Shown here: positions 37,349-47,126 of the stretch, piece after piece
Layout of the letters: each line of letters starts with the position of its first letter
How positions within the stretch are numbered: the stretch's first letter is position 1
DNA from: Desulfamplus sp.
GTDB taxonomy: Bacteria; Desulfobacterota; Desulfobacteria; Desulfobacterales; Desulfobacteraceae
Length of the DNA: 64,000 bases
Reading direction: 5' to 3'
Assembly (NCBI GenBank): GCA_015232555.1
Contig: JADFZJ010000016.1
Location: 1 to 64,000 of the forward strand
Position numbers and translations under genes: made by a program
The notes under the pieces: model-generated
What the model was told of the DNA's origin: nothing
What the model saw: only the letters and a program-made list of their open reading frames with translations
Database searches by the model: none

Positions 37349-38119
37349 ATGATTCATCCTACAGCAATTATTGATCCGGGTGCTGAAATAGAATCCAATG
37401 TCTCCATAGGTCCCTATGCTATCATTAAAAGTGATGTCCATATAGGCTCAGGCACTGAAATAGGACCATATACCACCATTGACCAGTATGTTACAGTGGG
37501 TCAGAATTGCAAAATCTTTCAATACGCATCAATTGGAGCTTCACCTCAAGACCTTAAATTTCATGGAGAGAAGACTTTTCTTACAATTGGAAAAGGAACT
37601 ATAATACGTGAATTTGTAACTATAAATCGAGGAACTGAATTTGGAGGCGGTCATACTGAAGTTGGAGAGGAGAACTATTTAATGGCATACACCCACATAG
37701 CCCATGACTGCAAAACAGGCAAAGGGGTAATTCTTGCAAATAACGCAACTCTTGGTGGACATATTGAGCTTGGAGACTATGTGACAGTAGGCGGGCTTGT
37801 AGCAATTCATCAGTTTGTCAAGATTGGAGATTATGCCTATATTGGGGGTAAATCGGCAATTGTAAAAGATATTCCTCCCTATGTTATTGCTGCTGGCGAC
37901 AGAGCAACCCTTCATGGACTCAATAATGTAGGACTTGGCAGGCACAATTTTTCCAAATCCACAATCTCAAGTCTTAAAAAAGCGTATCGGATTATTTTTA
38001 GAATAGGGCTTACAGTAAAACAGGCATCTGAAAGGGTTAGAGCAGAGGTAGATCAGATAGCAGAGGTTGTCAAATTTATGAATTTCATTGAAAATTCAGC
38101 CAGAGGTATCACAAGATAA
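37349..38119 (+). CDS. lpxA: UDP-N-acetylglucosamine O-acyltransferase
   Basis: 256 residues of hexapeptide-repeat beta-helix, then a helical C-terminus (from about 190). Key features are IHPTAIIDPGAEI at the start and the catalytic block MAYTHIAHDCKTG (His about 125). GGLVAIHQFVKIGDYAYIGG is also present. It carries out the first acylation of lipid A synthesis. Length and motifs are typical with no insert. It is the last gene of the envelope block. Confidence 0.97.
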   Translation: MIHPTAIIDPGAEIESNVSIGPYAIIKSDVHIGSGTEIGPYTTIDQYVTVGQNCKIFQYASIGASPQDLKFHGEKTFLTIGKGTIIREFVTINRGTEFGGGHTEVGEENYLMAYTHIAHDCKTGKGVILANNATLGGHIELGDYVTVGGLVAIHQFVKIGDYAYIGGKSAIVKDIPPYVIAAGDRATLHGLNNVGLGRHNFSKSTISSLKKAYRIIFRIGLTVKQASERVRAEVDQIAEVVKFMNFIENSARGITR

Positions 38120-38170
38120 AGAGTCTTTCTTAGTGTATCTCTCTGTTTCTATGTAGAGAAACAAAAAATA

Positions 38171-38197
38171 TTGACAAAATATAAATCTAATTGTAAT
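38171..38197 (+). promoter_or_regulatory. Candidate promoter for trpE
   Basis: A perfect TTGACA (38171-38176) is followed by TGTAAT (38192-38197). The spacing of 15 nt is short. It lies in the 118-nt gap before trpE. No Trp-rich leader peptide is seen. Confidence 0.4.
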
Positions 38198-38237
38198 CAG
38201 TAGGCAAGTTATTAACATTTAATCTGGAATAGAAAAT

Positions 38238-39899
38238 ATGATTTTAAAACAGTATCCATCTAAGGAAGATTTCAAGGAGCTTGCCCTGAAATACAATGTA
38301 ATACCTGTATGTGCGGAGATTTTAGCAGATACTGAAACACCAGTCTCAATTTTACAAAAATTCTACAGCTCTGATAAAGCAGAAGATTTATCTTCTAAGG
38401 TTGCTGTTAGGTCAACTTCTGAAAATGGTATGTTTTTGTTAGAGAGCGTTGAAGGTGGAGAGCACTGGGCAAGATACAGTTTTATGGGACTTTCTGCAAA
38501 AAGCCATGTAAAGGTATTTAAAGATAATATTGTTATTCAAGAGAGATATGATATCAAAAATATCCCTCACAAAGGTGATCCCATAGCGTCACTTAAAGAA
38601 ATAACATCGCTATATAAGCCTGCTGATATAAAAGCACTGCCTCGATTTTGGAGCGGTTTGACAGGTTATTTTACTTATGAGATGGTATCTTTTTTTGAAG
38701 ATATCCCCTCAATGCTGTCAGACGACAAACCGTATGCCCATTTTATTATTCCTGATGCAATGATTATTTTCGATAATATGAACCATACTCTCACCTGCAT
38801 GAGCATCTGTTATATTAACGATAAGGATGATAATATAGAGGCTGATAGCGATACTCTTAGCAGTAAAGATATTGATAGCTATTATCAGGAGTCATGCACT
38901 CATCTTGAACAGATAATAGATAGAATAAGCAGACCAATTGAAAATAAGATTAGCAGACCCGTTTCCAGCAAACCTGAATCAGACACTTTTTTACTTACAC
39001 CAGAAACCGAGCACGATACCTATACAAAAGGAGTAGAAAGAATAAAAGAGCATATTGTTGCAGGTGATATTATTCAGGCAGTCTATTCCCAGCCCTTTTC
39101 ATCAGACAAGCCTGTCGATCCTGTGATGTTATACAGAGCACAAAGATACATTAATCCATCACCATATATGTTTTTTATGAATTTAGGAGATATTGCAATT
39201 GCAGGCTCGTCTCCTGAAACGATGGTTCGTTTGGAAAACAGGACGGCAACTCTTCGCCCCATTGCAGGTACACGCCCAAGAGGAAAGAACGAACAAGAGG
39301 ATAGAGAACTTGCAGACGAGCTTCTAAATGATGAAAAAGAGCGTGCAGAGCATCTTATGCTTGTTGATCTTGGAAGAAATGATCTTGGAAGAGTGGCTGA
39401 AGTTGGAACCGTTCAGGTAACAGATTTGATGTTTGTTGAACGATATTCTCATGTAATGCACTTAGTTTCCAATATCAACTGTGAAGTCAAAAGAGAGTTT
39501 GATGCGTGGGATTTGTTACGTGCAACCTTTCCAGCAGGTACTCTTTCGGGTGCTCCAAAGATAAGAGCAATGGAGATAATTTCAGATATGGAGAGGCGGC
39601 CTCGCAAGATTTACGGAGGTGCTGCTGGTTATATCTCATTTTCAGGAAATATGGATTTAGCAATAACAATAAGAACAGCAACTGTAGAAAATGGCAGAAT
39701 GACTGTTCAGGCTGGTGCTGGAATTGTGGCTGATTCGGATCCTGAGAGAGAGTATCAAGAGTGTGTCAACAAAGCTCGCAGCGTAGAGAGAGCACTCAAA
39801 CTTGCCCTGATGAACAGCAACAATAGCAGTAATCGGCAAAACAACATAGGGATATCTTGCAATAATTCTCTAAATGTTATTGGAGGTGAACAATGTTGA
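38238..39899 (+). CDS. trpE: Anthranilate synthase component I
   Basis: 553 residues. The N-terminal half carries the tryptophan-site motif LLES (FLLESVEGGEHWARYSF, about 75-90). The chorismate-utilising half includes PSPYMFFMNLGD, GSSPETMVR, IAGTRPRG, DLGRNDLGRVA and GTLSGAPKIRAME. It converts chorismate and ammonia to anthranilate and should be feedback inhibited by Trp. A D/S/N-rich insert occupies about 193-252, and an Asn/Ser tail of about 25 residues ends the protein. It overlaps trpG by 7 nt. Confidence 0.97.
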   Translation: MILKQYPSKEDFKELALKYNVIPVCAEILADTETPVSILQKFYSSDKAEDLSSKVAVRSTSENGMFLLESVEGGEHWARYSFMGLSAKSHVKVFKDNIVIQERYDIKNIPHKGDPIASLKEITSLYKPADIKALPRFWSGLTGYFTYEMVSFFEDIPSMLSDDKPYAHFIIPDAMIIFDNMNHTLTCMSICYINDKDDNIEADSDTLSSKDIDSYYQESCTHLEQIIDRISRPIENKISRPVSSKPESDTFLLTPETEHDTYTKGVERIKEHIVAGDIIQAVYSQPFSSDKPVDPVMLYRAQRYINPSPYMFFMNLGDIAIAGSSPETMVRLENRTATLRPIAGTRPRGKNEQEDRELADELLNDEKERAEHLMLVDLGRNDLGRVAEVGTVQVTDLMFVERYSHVMHLVSNINCEVKREFDAWDLLRATFPAGTLSGAPKIRAMEIISDMERRPRKIYGGAAGYISFSGNMDLAITIRTATVENGRMTVQAGAGIVADSDPEREYQECVNKARSVERALKLALMNSNNSSNRQNNIGISCNNSLNVIGGEQC

Positions 39900-40522
39900 T
39901 AACAGTAATTGATAATTATGACTCATTCACCTTTAATCTTGTTCACTATATAATGCAGTCAGGTTCAGAGGTTAATGTTTTCAGAAACAACAAGATCACT
40001 GTTGAGGAGATTGAAGCCTTAAATCCTGACGGAATTGTGATCTCACCTGGTCCCGGGCGACCAGAAGATGCAGGCATATCAGTTGATGTGATAAAAAACT
40101 TTTCAGGCAGATTGCCTATACTTGGAGTATGCCTTGGTCATCAGGCAATAGGCTACACTTTTGGCGGAGCCATAATTCATGCAAAAAAAATTATGCACGG
40201 TAAAACTTCAATGGTTACAGGCGATCAAAAGTTTATATTCAGCGGCATAACCAAACCTTTTGCAGCAATGCGTTACCACTCGCTTGGGATTGACGAAAAG
40301 ACATTGCCAGCATGTTTGACTGTAACTGCAAAGTCAGATGATGGAGAGATTATGGGAATACGCCATTTAGAGCATCCAACCTATGGAGTTCAGTTTCATC
40401 CTGAATCCATTATGACTGCTGTTGGGAAAAGGCTTATCAGGAATTTTGTTAATATATCAAAATATGAAATGAATAAAAAAACCGTTTCATTTTGTATTAC
40501 GCATCAGAAAAGGAATATATGA
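39893..40522 (+). CDS. trpG: Anthranilate synthase component II (glutamine amidotransferase)
   Basis: 209 residues, class I amidotransferase. The oxyanion segment is SPGPGRPEDAG, the nucleophile motif is GVCLGHQAIGY (Cys about 79) and the catalytic His-Glu is in VQFHPESIMT. It supplies ammonia to TrpE. The stop overlaps the next gene's start as ATGA (40519-40522), so the downstream cyclase is translationally coupled. The last 18 or so residues go beyond the usual end of the family. trpDCF do not follow. Confidence 0.95.
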   Translation: MLITVIDNYDSFTFNLVHYIMQSGSEVNVFRNNKITVEEIEALNPDGIVISPGPGRPEDAGISVDVIKNFSGRLPILGVCLGHQAIGYTFGGAIIHAKKIMHGKTSMVTGDQKFIFSGITKPFAAMRYHSLGIDEKTLPACLTVTAKSDDGEIMGIRHLEHPTYGVQFHPESIMTAVGKRLIRNFVNISKYEMNKKTVSFCITHQKRNI

Positions 40523-42639
40523 AACGATTAAAGACTATAATTATTCCATTATCGTTTCCCGTTATTATTTTTATTTTCTGGGCGAACTCATCTTTTATGG
40601 AGCTTGCTGATTTTGCATGGCGTGATGTACTCTATATATTAAGGTCATCCACAACAACATCTCCACAAAATAGCGTTAATGATGTTATAATTGTGGCTAT
40701 TGACGAGCCCTCTTTCAAGCAGATGAAATTAAGATGGCCTTGGTCCAGAACTCTTCACGCATCTCTTGTAGAAAAATTAAGCAGTGCGGGTGCTGCTGCT
40801 ATTGTCTTTGATATTCTCTTTCCTGAAAAATCCTCTGACGAATCTGAAGATGCCATTTTTGCAGAAGCTATCAAAAAAGCTGGAAATGTAGTGCTTGCAG
40901 CAAATCTTACTATAACTTGGCGTCAAGGATATGAAACATACTTCATAGAGGAACCTTTGCCATTGCTTGCATCTGTTGCTGCGTCCGTAGGGATGGTCAA
41001 CTTTTATCCTGATGGTGACGGCAGCATACGTATGGCGTCAAACCTTGTTGATACCCGTCCATCAATAGCCCTTGCTGCAGTAACTACAGCTTTAAAACAA
41101 AAAAATATCAAGACTGAAATTTCCACTTTAAATCTTACAAATTCATCCGTCTCCTCTAACTATCTAAATGACATAAATGAAGGAGAACGATTTTTTATAG
41201 ATTATGCAGGCAAAGCGGGAACAGTTCAGGCAGTTTCATATTATCAGGTGATCAACAATATGGTTGATCCAAGTCTTTTTAAAGACAAAGTTGTATTTGT
41301 TGGATTTATTGCTGATTCTGCCGTTGAGGTTGAAAGCGGTGCAGATGCCTATCCATATCCGTTTATGCGTTTTACAAAAAAAATGATTTTTGGAGTTGAG
41401 ATTCAGTCTAATGTGGTAAGAACAATGTTTAGAGATTATCCAATAAGGGAATTTCCTATTCCAGAGGTAAAATGGGTTTTATTTTATATTCTTACCTCTA
41501 TTCTTATTCCTGTCAGAAAAAACCCTTTTTATTTAAGCCTCTCAACAATAATAATATTAATTCTGACTTTCACTTCATCCATTCTTATTTTCAAGTATAA
41601 GGGTATTATACTTGATGTTATGCCTGCTGTTGCAGGTATTGCGTTAAATGGGATATTTATCGGGCTTAAAGAGTTTATCCAGAGTTATAAGGAAAAATCA
41701 GTTCTTAGAAAAGCTTTTGACAGCTATGTGTCACCAGATGTTGTTGCAAGCATCATTGCAAACCATGAGAATCTTAAACTTGGCGGTGAAAAAAAACGTC
41801 TGTCAGTTCTTTTTTCTGATATAAGAGGATTTACGACTCTTTCTGAAAAATTGACACCTGAAGAGCTTGTAAGCCTTTTAAACGACTATTTTACCCGTAT
41901 GACGGACACAATTTTCAGACATAATGGCACTCTTGATAAATATATAGGCGATTCAATTATGGTGATATTTGGTGCACCTGTCTGGAGTGATAATCATGCG
42001 GAAAATAGCTGTTACACTGCCCTTGAGATGAAAGAGCGTTTAGCAGAGATGAATCAGAAAAATTACACTTCGGATCAAGAAAAAAATTTAGTTCTCAATC
42101 AAGGGAGAGCTATTAATAATACCACGATTGCCATTGGTATTGGAATTAATACTGGTGAAATGATTGTAGGTAATATGGGTTCACTACGCCGATTTGACTA
42201 TACAGTCATGGGCGATGAGGTTAATCTTGCATCAAGACTTGAAGGAGTTACAAAGGTTTATGGTGTTCAGATTATTATAAGCGAAGAGACCAAAAATGAC
42301 CTGAACCTTGATAAATTTTTATGTAGAGAGCTTGATTTAATAAGGGTAAAAGGCAAGCACAATGCAATCAAGATATACGAATTAGTCTCAATCCGTCCAG
42401 CATCAGAGTCAGATGAAAAGTGTGCCAGTCTGTTTCTTGATGCTCTTGAAACATACAGAGAGGCTTATAAAGAGGGAAGATGGGATGATGCCATAGCTTT
42501 TTTCCAAAAAGTATTAGAGTACAAACATGATGATGCCCCCTCAGATTTATTTATAGAAAGATGTAAAATGTTCAAAAAAATACCTCCTGTTGAAACTGGT
42601 CAAGAGTGGGATGGTGTTTGGGTGATGTCAAGCAAATAG
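40519..42639 (+). CDS. CHASE2-domain adenylate/guanylate cyclase
   Basis: 706 residues from ATG 40519, which has AAAGG 5 nt upstream. An N-terminal membrane helix (about 7-20) and an extracytoplasmic CHASE2 domain (about 35-310) come first. Two or three membrane helices (about 318-385) and a class III cyclase domain (about 430-615) follow. The cyclase has metal motif LFSDIRGFTTL, the lysine in DKYIGDSIMVIFG, and DYTVMGDEVNLASRLEG. These residues favour ATP, so cAMP is the likely product. A polar insert lies at about 511-533. A C-terminal TPR-like tail follows. The ATGA overlap with trpG is unusual company for a signalling enzyme. Confidence 0.9.
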   Translation: MKRLKTIIIPLSFPVIIFIFWANSSFMELADFAWRDVLYILRSSTTTSPQNSVNDVIIVAIDEPSFKQMKLRWPWSRTLHASLVEKLSSAGAAAIVFDILFPEKSSDESEDAIFAEAIKKAGNVVLAANLTITWRQGYETYFIEEPLPLLASVAASVGMVNFYPDGDGSIRMASNLVDTRPSIALAAVTTALKQKNIKTEISTLNLTNSSVSSNYLNDINEGERFFIDYAGKAGTVQAVSYYQVINNMVDPSLFKDKVVFVGFIADSAVEVESGADAYPYPFMRFTKKMIFGVEIQSNVVRTMFRDYPIREFPIPEVKWVLFYILTSILIPVRKNPFYLSLSTIIILILTFTSSILIFKYKGIILDVMPAVAGIALNGIFIGLKEFIQSYKEKSVLRKAFDSYVSPDVVASIIANHENLKLGGEKKRLSVLFSDIRGFTTLSEKLTPEELVSLLNDYFTRMTDTIFRHNGTLDKYIGDSIMVIFGAPVWSDNHAENSCYTALEMKERLAEMNQKNYTSDQEKNLVLNQGRAINNTTIAIGIGINTGEMIVGNMGSLRRFDYTVMGDEVNLASRLEGVTKVYGVQIIISEETKNDLNLDKFLCRELDLIRVKGKHNAIKIYELVSIRPASESDEKCASLFLDALETYREAYKEGRWDDAIAFFQKVLEYKHDDAPSDLFIERCKMFKKIPPVETGQEWDGVWVMSSK

Positions 42640-42759
42640 TGCTTAATTGTAAAAGATAGATACTTTAAATAACTTTGGCATAACATCAAATGTAGAAAAT
42701 TACCAAAATATTAATAATAAATATTACAATCAACTATCAGAGTGCATAATTAACAGATA

Positions 42760-43920
42760 ATGTATTTACTTTCAGATTACAGATATATTCTTCCTGACGA
42801 GCTTATTGCCCAGCATCCGGCATATAATAGAGAAGAGTCAAGGCTTTTAAGACTTCACAGAATCAATGGGAAAACATCGCATCACCGCTTTAAAGATATT
42901 GAGAATATTCTGAGACCAGATGACCTTGTAGTTATCAACAATACCCGTGTAATACCTGCAAGGCTTAAAGGATTCAAGGAGAGCGGAGGCAAAGTTGAAG
43001 TTCTAATTCTTGATTATATCGGTGGTATAGCTGCCCAGCAAGAGAAAGGCTGTTTTGAGTGCGAGTGTATGATACGTGCATCTAAAAGCCCGAAACCTGG
43101 TACTATCCTGCGACTCGGAGATGATAATAACCTTAAAGCCAGGGTAGAGAGTGTAAAGAACGCAATTTTTAATGTCAGTTTTTTTTATACAGATAGCCAG
43201 AAGAGCTTTGACACTATACTCGAAAATTTAGGTGAAATACCTCTACCTCCATATATCCGCCGTAATGAACATTCAGGACATAACAATAAAAGTGTTCAAC
43301 ACAAGTTGGAAGAATCTAAAATATCTATATCTTTTAAACAGTTAGAAGATTTGAGAAAGCAACGAACTGCCGATAGAAAAAATTACCAGACAGTCTATGC
43401 AACAGAAAAAGGTGCAGTTGCGGCCCCTACAGCAGGACTCCATTTTACAGAATCTCTTATCCAGAGGCTTACGACAAAGGGAATTGAATTTGTGAACATT
43501 ACGCTTCATGTTGGATATGGGACATTTATTCCCGTACGAGTTGACGACATTCGTGAGCATCAAATCCATTCAGAATTTTTTTCCATTTCACAAGCGTCAG
43601 CAGATGCTGTAAATAAAGCAAAATCAGAGGGTAGAAGAGTAATTGCTGTAGGAACTACATCTGTAAGAACACTTGAATATGCATCTGATGCAAAAGGCAG
43701 GCTTAATTCAGGCAGTGGAAAGTGTGATCTTTTTATCTATCCAGGCTATAAATTTAAAATGATAGATGCAGTAATTACCAATTTTCATCTGCCTGAATCA
43801 ACCCTGCTTATGCTGGTATCTGCCTTTGCAGGACGAGAGCTTATTTTGGAAACATACAAAGAGGCGGTTGATAGCAAATACCGTTTTTTTAGTTATGGGG
43901 ATGCAATGTTTATAGAGTGA
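42760..43920 (+). CDS. queA: S-adenosylmethionine:tRNA ribosyltransferase-isomerase
   Basis: 386 residues. Family motifs are DYRYILPDELIAQHP, NNTRVIPARLKG, GEIPLPPYIRR, YQTVYATEKGAVAAPTAGLH, HVGYGTFIPVR and ITNFHLPESTLLMLV. It transfers the ribosyl group of SAM to preQ1 at tRNA position 34 in queuosine synthesis. It is longer than the usual 340-350 because of a His/Asn/Lys-rich insert at about 168-206, directly after the IPLPPYIRR motif. The gene stands alone with about 120 nt upstream. Confidence 0.96.
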   Translation: MYLLSDYRYILPDELIAQHPAYNREESRLLRLHRINGKTSHHRFKDIENILRPDDLVVINNTRVIPARLKGFKESGGKVEVLILDYIGGIAAQQEKGCFECECMIRASKSPKPGTILRLGDDNNLKARVESVKNAIFNVSFFYTDSQKSFDTILENLGEIPLPPYIRRNEHSGHNNKSVQHKLEESKISISFKQLEDLRKQRTADRKNYQTVYATEKGAVAAPTAGLHFTESLIQRLTTKGIEFVNITLHVGYGTFIPVRVDDIREHQIHSEFFSISQASADAVNKAKSEGRRVIAVGTTSVRTLEYASDAKGRLNSGSGKCDLFIYPGYKFKMIDAVITNFHLPESTLLMLVSAFAGRELILETYKEAVDSKYRFFSYGDAMFIE

Positions 43921-43987
43921 AAACAATCTCTTTAAACTTTAATACTATTATCTAATGATACGTCACATGCCTTATTGGTCATAAATA

Positions 43988-44218
43988 ATGATTAAAATAG
44001 AACTCAAACTTTTTGCCACTATTGCTAAATATCTGCCAGACTCTGCCAACAACTTTGTTGTAGAAGATGGTTCAACTATCCGTGCAATTGTCGCTAAACT
44101 TGGTATACCAGACTCTGAAGTTAAACTCACCTTTGTAAATGGAATACAGCAAGGTCTTGATCATGTTCTTAATGATGGAGACAGGCTTGGGATTTTTCCA
44201 CCAGTCGGGGGAGGATGA
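43988..44218 (+). CDS. ThiS/MoaD-family small sulfur carrier
   Basis: 76 residues with a ubiquitin-like fold: LKLFATIAKYLPD at the start, LTFVNGIQQGLDHVLNDGDRLGIFPPVGGG at the end. The terminal Gly-Gly is where such proteins are adenylated and thiocarboxylated. No E1-like enzyme, molybdopterin or thiazole gene is adjacent. It is followed 6 nt later by a glycosyltransferase. Archaeal-type MoaD for tungsten or molybdenum cofactor is a reasonable guess, but the partner is unknown. Confidence 0.85.
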   Translation: MIKIELKLFATIAKYLPDSANNFVVEDGSTIRAIVAKLGIPDSEVKLTFVNGIQQGLDHVLNDGDRLGIFPPVGGG

Positions 44219-44224
44219 TTTTAT

Positions 44225-45457
44225 ATGAAAATACTTATCATTCATCAAAATTTTCCGGGGCAGTTTAAACATCTTGCCCCTGCATTGGTATCACAAGGTG
44301 ATGATGTGCTTGCCTTTACCATGCAGAAAAATGCCCCTTCCCAATGGCAGGGGGTAAAACTTATCGGATATAATCCATCACGAGGCACTACTCCAAATGT
44401 TCATCCATGGGTAAGTGATTTTGAGACAAAGACCATTCGGGGGGAGGCAGTTTTTCGGGCTGCTTTACAATTAAAAGATCAGGGATATACTCCTGACATT
44501 ATAGTTGCACACCCCGGCTGGGGTGAAAGTGTATTTTTAAAAAATGTCTGGACTCAGGCAAGGCTGCTTATCTATTGTGAGTTTTTTTACCATGCTCATG
44601 GAGCTGATGTAGGTTTTGATCCTGAGTTTCCTGCATCTTACCCTGATGAGCTTTGCCGTCTGCGGCTCAAGAATCTCAACAACATGCTCCATTGTGAAGA
44701 GGCTGATGCAGCTATCTCTCCTACGCATTGGCAGGCAAGCACCTTTCCAGAGCCGTTTCGTAGCAAAATCACAGTAATTCATGATGGAATTGATACTGCT
44801 ATTATAGCTCCAAATCCTGATGCAACGCTTACTATTAACAACACAATAAATTTGACTGTAAAAGATGAAATAATAACCTTTGTAAATAGAAATCTTGAAC
44901 CATATCGAGGTTATCATATTTTTATGCGCTCCTTGCCTAAAATCCTCAAACAGAGACCATTGGCAAGAGTTCTAATTGTTGGTGGCAGTGATGTAAGCTA
45001 TGGTGCACGACCGCCTGAAGGGAAGACATGGAAGGATATTTTTCTGAATGAAGTTAAAGATAGGTTAGATTTAAATCGGGTGCATTTTCTGGGTAATATT
45101 CCTTATAATTATTTTATTACGCTGCTTCAGCTCTCAACAGTTCATGTTTATCTGACATATCCATTTGTGCTTTCATGGAGTCTTTTAGAGGCTATGAGTG
45201 CAGGATGTACAATTGTAGCCAGCGATACAAAACCGTTGCATGAGGCTATTTTTGATGGAGAGACGGGTTGTCTTGTAGATTTTTTTGATTTTAAAGCTCT
45301 TGCTGACAAGGTATGCACTCTTCTTGATAATCGTGATGAACGGACAAGATTAGGAGCTAATGCTGTAGAGTTTGCCAAAGCTCACTACGATCTAAAAAGA
45401 GTCTGTCTGCCAAAGCAGTTAGAGTGGGTGCACACCTTTAATCATTTGGGGTTGTAA
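44225..45457 (+). CDS. Glycosyltransferase family 4
   Basis: 410 residues. The N-terminal domain starts MKILIIHQNFPGQFKHLAP. The C-terminal GT-B nucleotide-sugar site includes FVNRNLEPYRGYHIFMRSLP, ARVLIVGGSDVSYG, VHFLGNIPYNYF and SWSLLEAMSAGCTIVASD (EX7E-like region). It is probably cytoplasmic and transfers a sugar to a lipid or polysaccharide; donor and acceptor are unknown. It sits 6 nt after the ThiS-like gene, and no other polysaccharide genes adjoin. Confidence 0.88.
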   Translation: MKILIIHQNFPGQFKHLAPALVSQGDDVLAFTMQKNAPSQWQGVKLIGYNPSRGTTPNVHPWVSDFETKTIRGEAVFRAALQLKDQGYTPDIIVAHPGWGESVFLKNVWTQARLLIYCEFFYHAHGADVGFDPEFPASYPDELCRLRLKNLNNMLHCEEADAAISPTHWQASTFPEPFRSKITVIHDGIDTAIIAPNPDATLTINNTINLTVKDEIITFVNRNLEPYRGYHIFMRSLPKILKQRPLARVLIVGGSDVSYGARPPEGKTWKDIFLNEVKDRLDLNRVHFLGNIPYNYFITLLQLSTVHVYLTYPFVLSWSLLEAMSAGCTIVASDTKPLHEAIFDGETGCLVDFFDFKALADKVCTLLDNRDERTRLGANAVEFAKAHYDLKRVCLPKQLEWVHTFNHLGL

Positions 45458-45483
45458 ATTTACAGCTCCAACTTGTTTATTTT

Positions 45484-47112
45484 CTAACTTGCAATTTCTT
45501 TATCGGAAATTACTGATTTTTTGTAGAAGGATGCCGATAATTTTAACATCAGATGTATTGTCTCAGGAATAATTCGGATAATGTCAGAGGCTACAAATCC
45601 AAATGCTCCCCGCCTCTGTGCAAGCGTATCTCCACACAGTCCATGTGTATAAACCCCTGCAATTACAGCTTCAGATGGTTCAAATCCCTGTGCAACAAAC
45701 CCTGCAATCATGCCAGTCAGAACATCTCCCATACCGCCTGATGCCATTCCTGGATTTCCCGTAGGACAAATATGGACTGTGCCGTTTGGTAAGGCAATTA
45801 TGGTTGAAGCACCTTTGAGCACCACTATTACATTAAACTCCATTGCAAAAATAGTGGCTGTCTCAACTCTGTTTTCCTGGATTTGTGCAGTTGATTTTCC
45901 AGTCAACCTTGCCATCTCTCCAGGGTGAGGCGTTAAAATGGTCGGAGATTTTCTGCTTTTTAATATATATGGGTTAACTGCAATTGCATTCAAGCCATCT
46001 GCATCTATAACCATTGGAAGAGAAATCTCTTCAACCATGCCATGCACAACCCTTATGGTGCTGTCATCGATACCAAGTCCTGGTCCCACTGCAACCACCC
46101 GTTTATCCTTGACAAGATTTTTGATAATAAGATTGAGTGCTGTGTGGGATATCTGACCCCGCTGATTTTCGGGCAGAGGGAAGGTCATGGTTTCAGTAAC
46201 TTGAGGTTCCATAGTGCTGTTGATGCTCTCTGGAACGGCAAGCGTAACAAGTCCTGCACCTGATGCCATAGCTGAATTTGCAGCAAGAGCAGCAGCACCA
46301 GTCTTGCCAGTTGAGCCTGCAACCAACAAAAGATGTCCGTAATTTCCCTTATGAGAGTTAGCCTCCCTTGGTTTGAGCCTAAATATAGCTTGAACGCTTT
46401 TCTCTTCAATAAGATTTACAGATGGTTTTTCTCTATCTGCAATAAATTTTGGAATACCGATATCTATAATTTCAAGTTTTCCACTAAGTTCTTTTCCGGG
46501 GTGTAGTATCTGTCCTGTTTTTGCAAATCCAAATGTGGCTGTGGCAGCAGCTCTTATTGACACTCCCATTGGTTGACCTGTATCTGAATTTAATCCTGAA
46601 GCAATATCAATGCTGAAAACAGGTTTTGAAAGGCTATTTACGGTTTCAATTACATCCTTGAACAAACCTCTAACATCGCTGTTAAGTCCTGTTCCAAGTA
46701 TTCCGTCTATAAAAATATCGCAGCTAATAATTCTATCTTTCAGACGTTCAAAACTATTTTTGTCAGGAATCTCTATAACCCCCTCTTTTGAGTTGGAAGC
46801 AGCCAACTTTTCAAAGAGATTAAGATTTGCCTTCGCATCTCCAGTTACTTTATCTATGGTTGAGAGTAGAAATGTCTGAATTGAAATATCTTTTTCCATC
46901 AGATAGCGAGCCATTACAAAGGCATCTCCGCCGTTATTTCCACGTCCTGCCAAAATAGAGACCCTCTTTGATTTTAAATCTGGAAAAATTTTAAAAAATA
47001 TATCAATCGCACCTCTTCCAGCATTCTCCATAAGAACTTGACCCGGAATACCAAAAGATTCAATGGTTGTTCTGTCAATATTTTGCATCTGTTTTGCTGT
47101 TACAAGATACAT
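45484..47112 (-). CDS. nnr: Bifunctional NAD(P)H-hydrate repair enzyme (epimerase/dehydratase)
   Basis: 542 residues from ATG 47112, which AGGAAG precedes. The longer start at 47157 would overlap prmA and add a 15-residue leader. The N-terminal epimerase has GIPGQVLMENAGRGA and GRGNNGGDAFVMAR. The C-terminal ADP/ATP-dependent dehydratase has KGNYGHLLLVAGSTGKTGAA, GPGLG, LTPHPGEMARL and GNPGMASGGMGDVLTGMIA. Together they repair hydrated NADH and NADPH. It lies 14 nt after prmA. Confidence 0.95.
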   Translation of the reverse strand: MYLVTAKQMQNIDRTTIESFGIPGQVLMENAGRGAIDIFFKIFPDLKSKRVSILAGRGNNGGDAFVMARYLMEKDISIQTFLLSTIDKVTGDAKANLNLFEKLAASNSKEGVIEIPDKNSFERLKDRIISCDIFIDGILGTGLNSDVRGLFKDVIETVNSLSKPVFSIDIASGLNSDTGQPMGVSIRAAATATFGFAKTGQILHPGKELSGKLEIIDIGIPKFIADREKPSVNLIEEKSVQAIFRLKPREANSHKGNYGHLLLVAGSTGKTGAAALAANSAMASGAGLVTLAVPESINSTMEPQVTETMTFPLPENQRGQISHTALNLIIKNLVKDKRVVAVGPGLGIDDSTIRVVHGMVEEISLPMVIDADGLNAIAVNPYILKSRKSPTILTPHPGEMARLTGKSTAQIQENRVETATIFAMEFNVIVVLKGASTIIALPNGTVHICPTGNPGMASGGMGDVLTGMIAGFVAQGFEPSEAVIAGVYTHGLCGDTLAQRRGAFGFVASDIIRIIPETIHLMLKLSASFYKKSVISDKEIAS

Positions 47113-47126
47113 ATCGTGTTGCTTCC

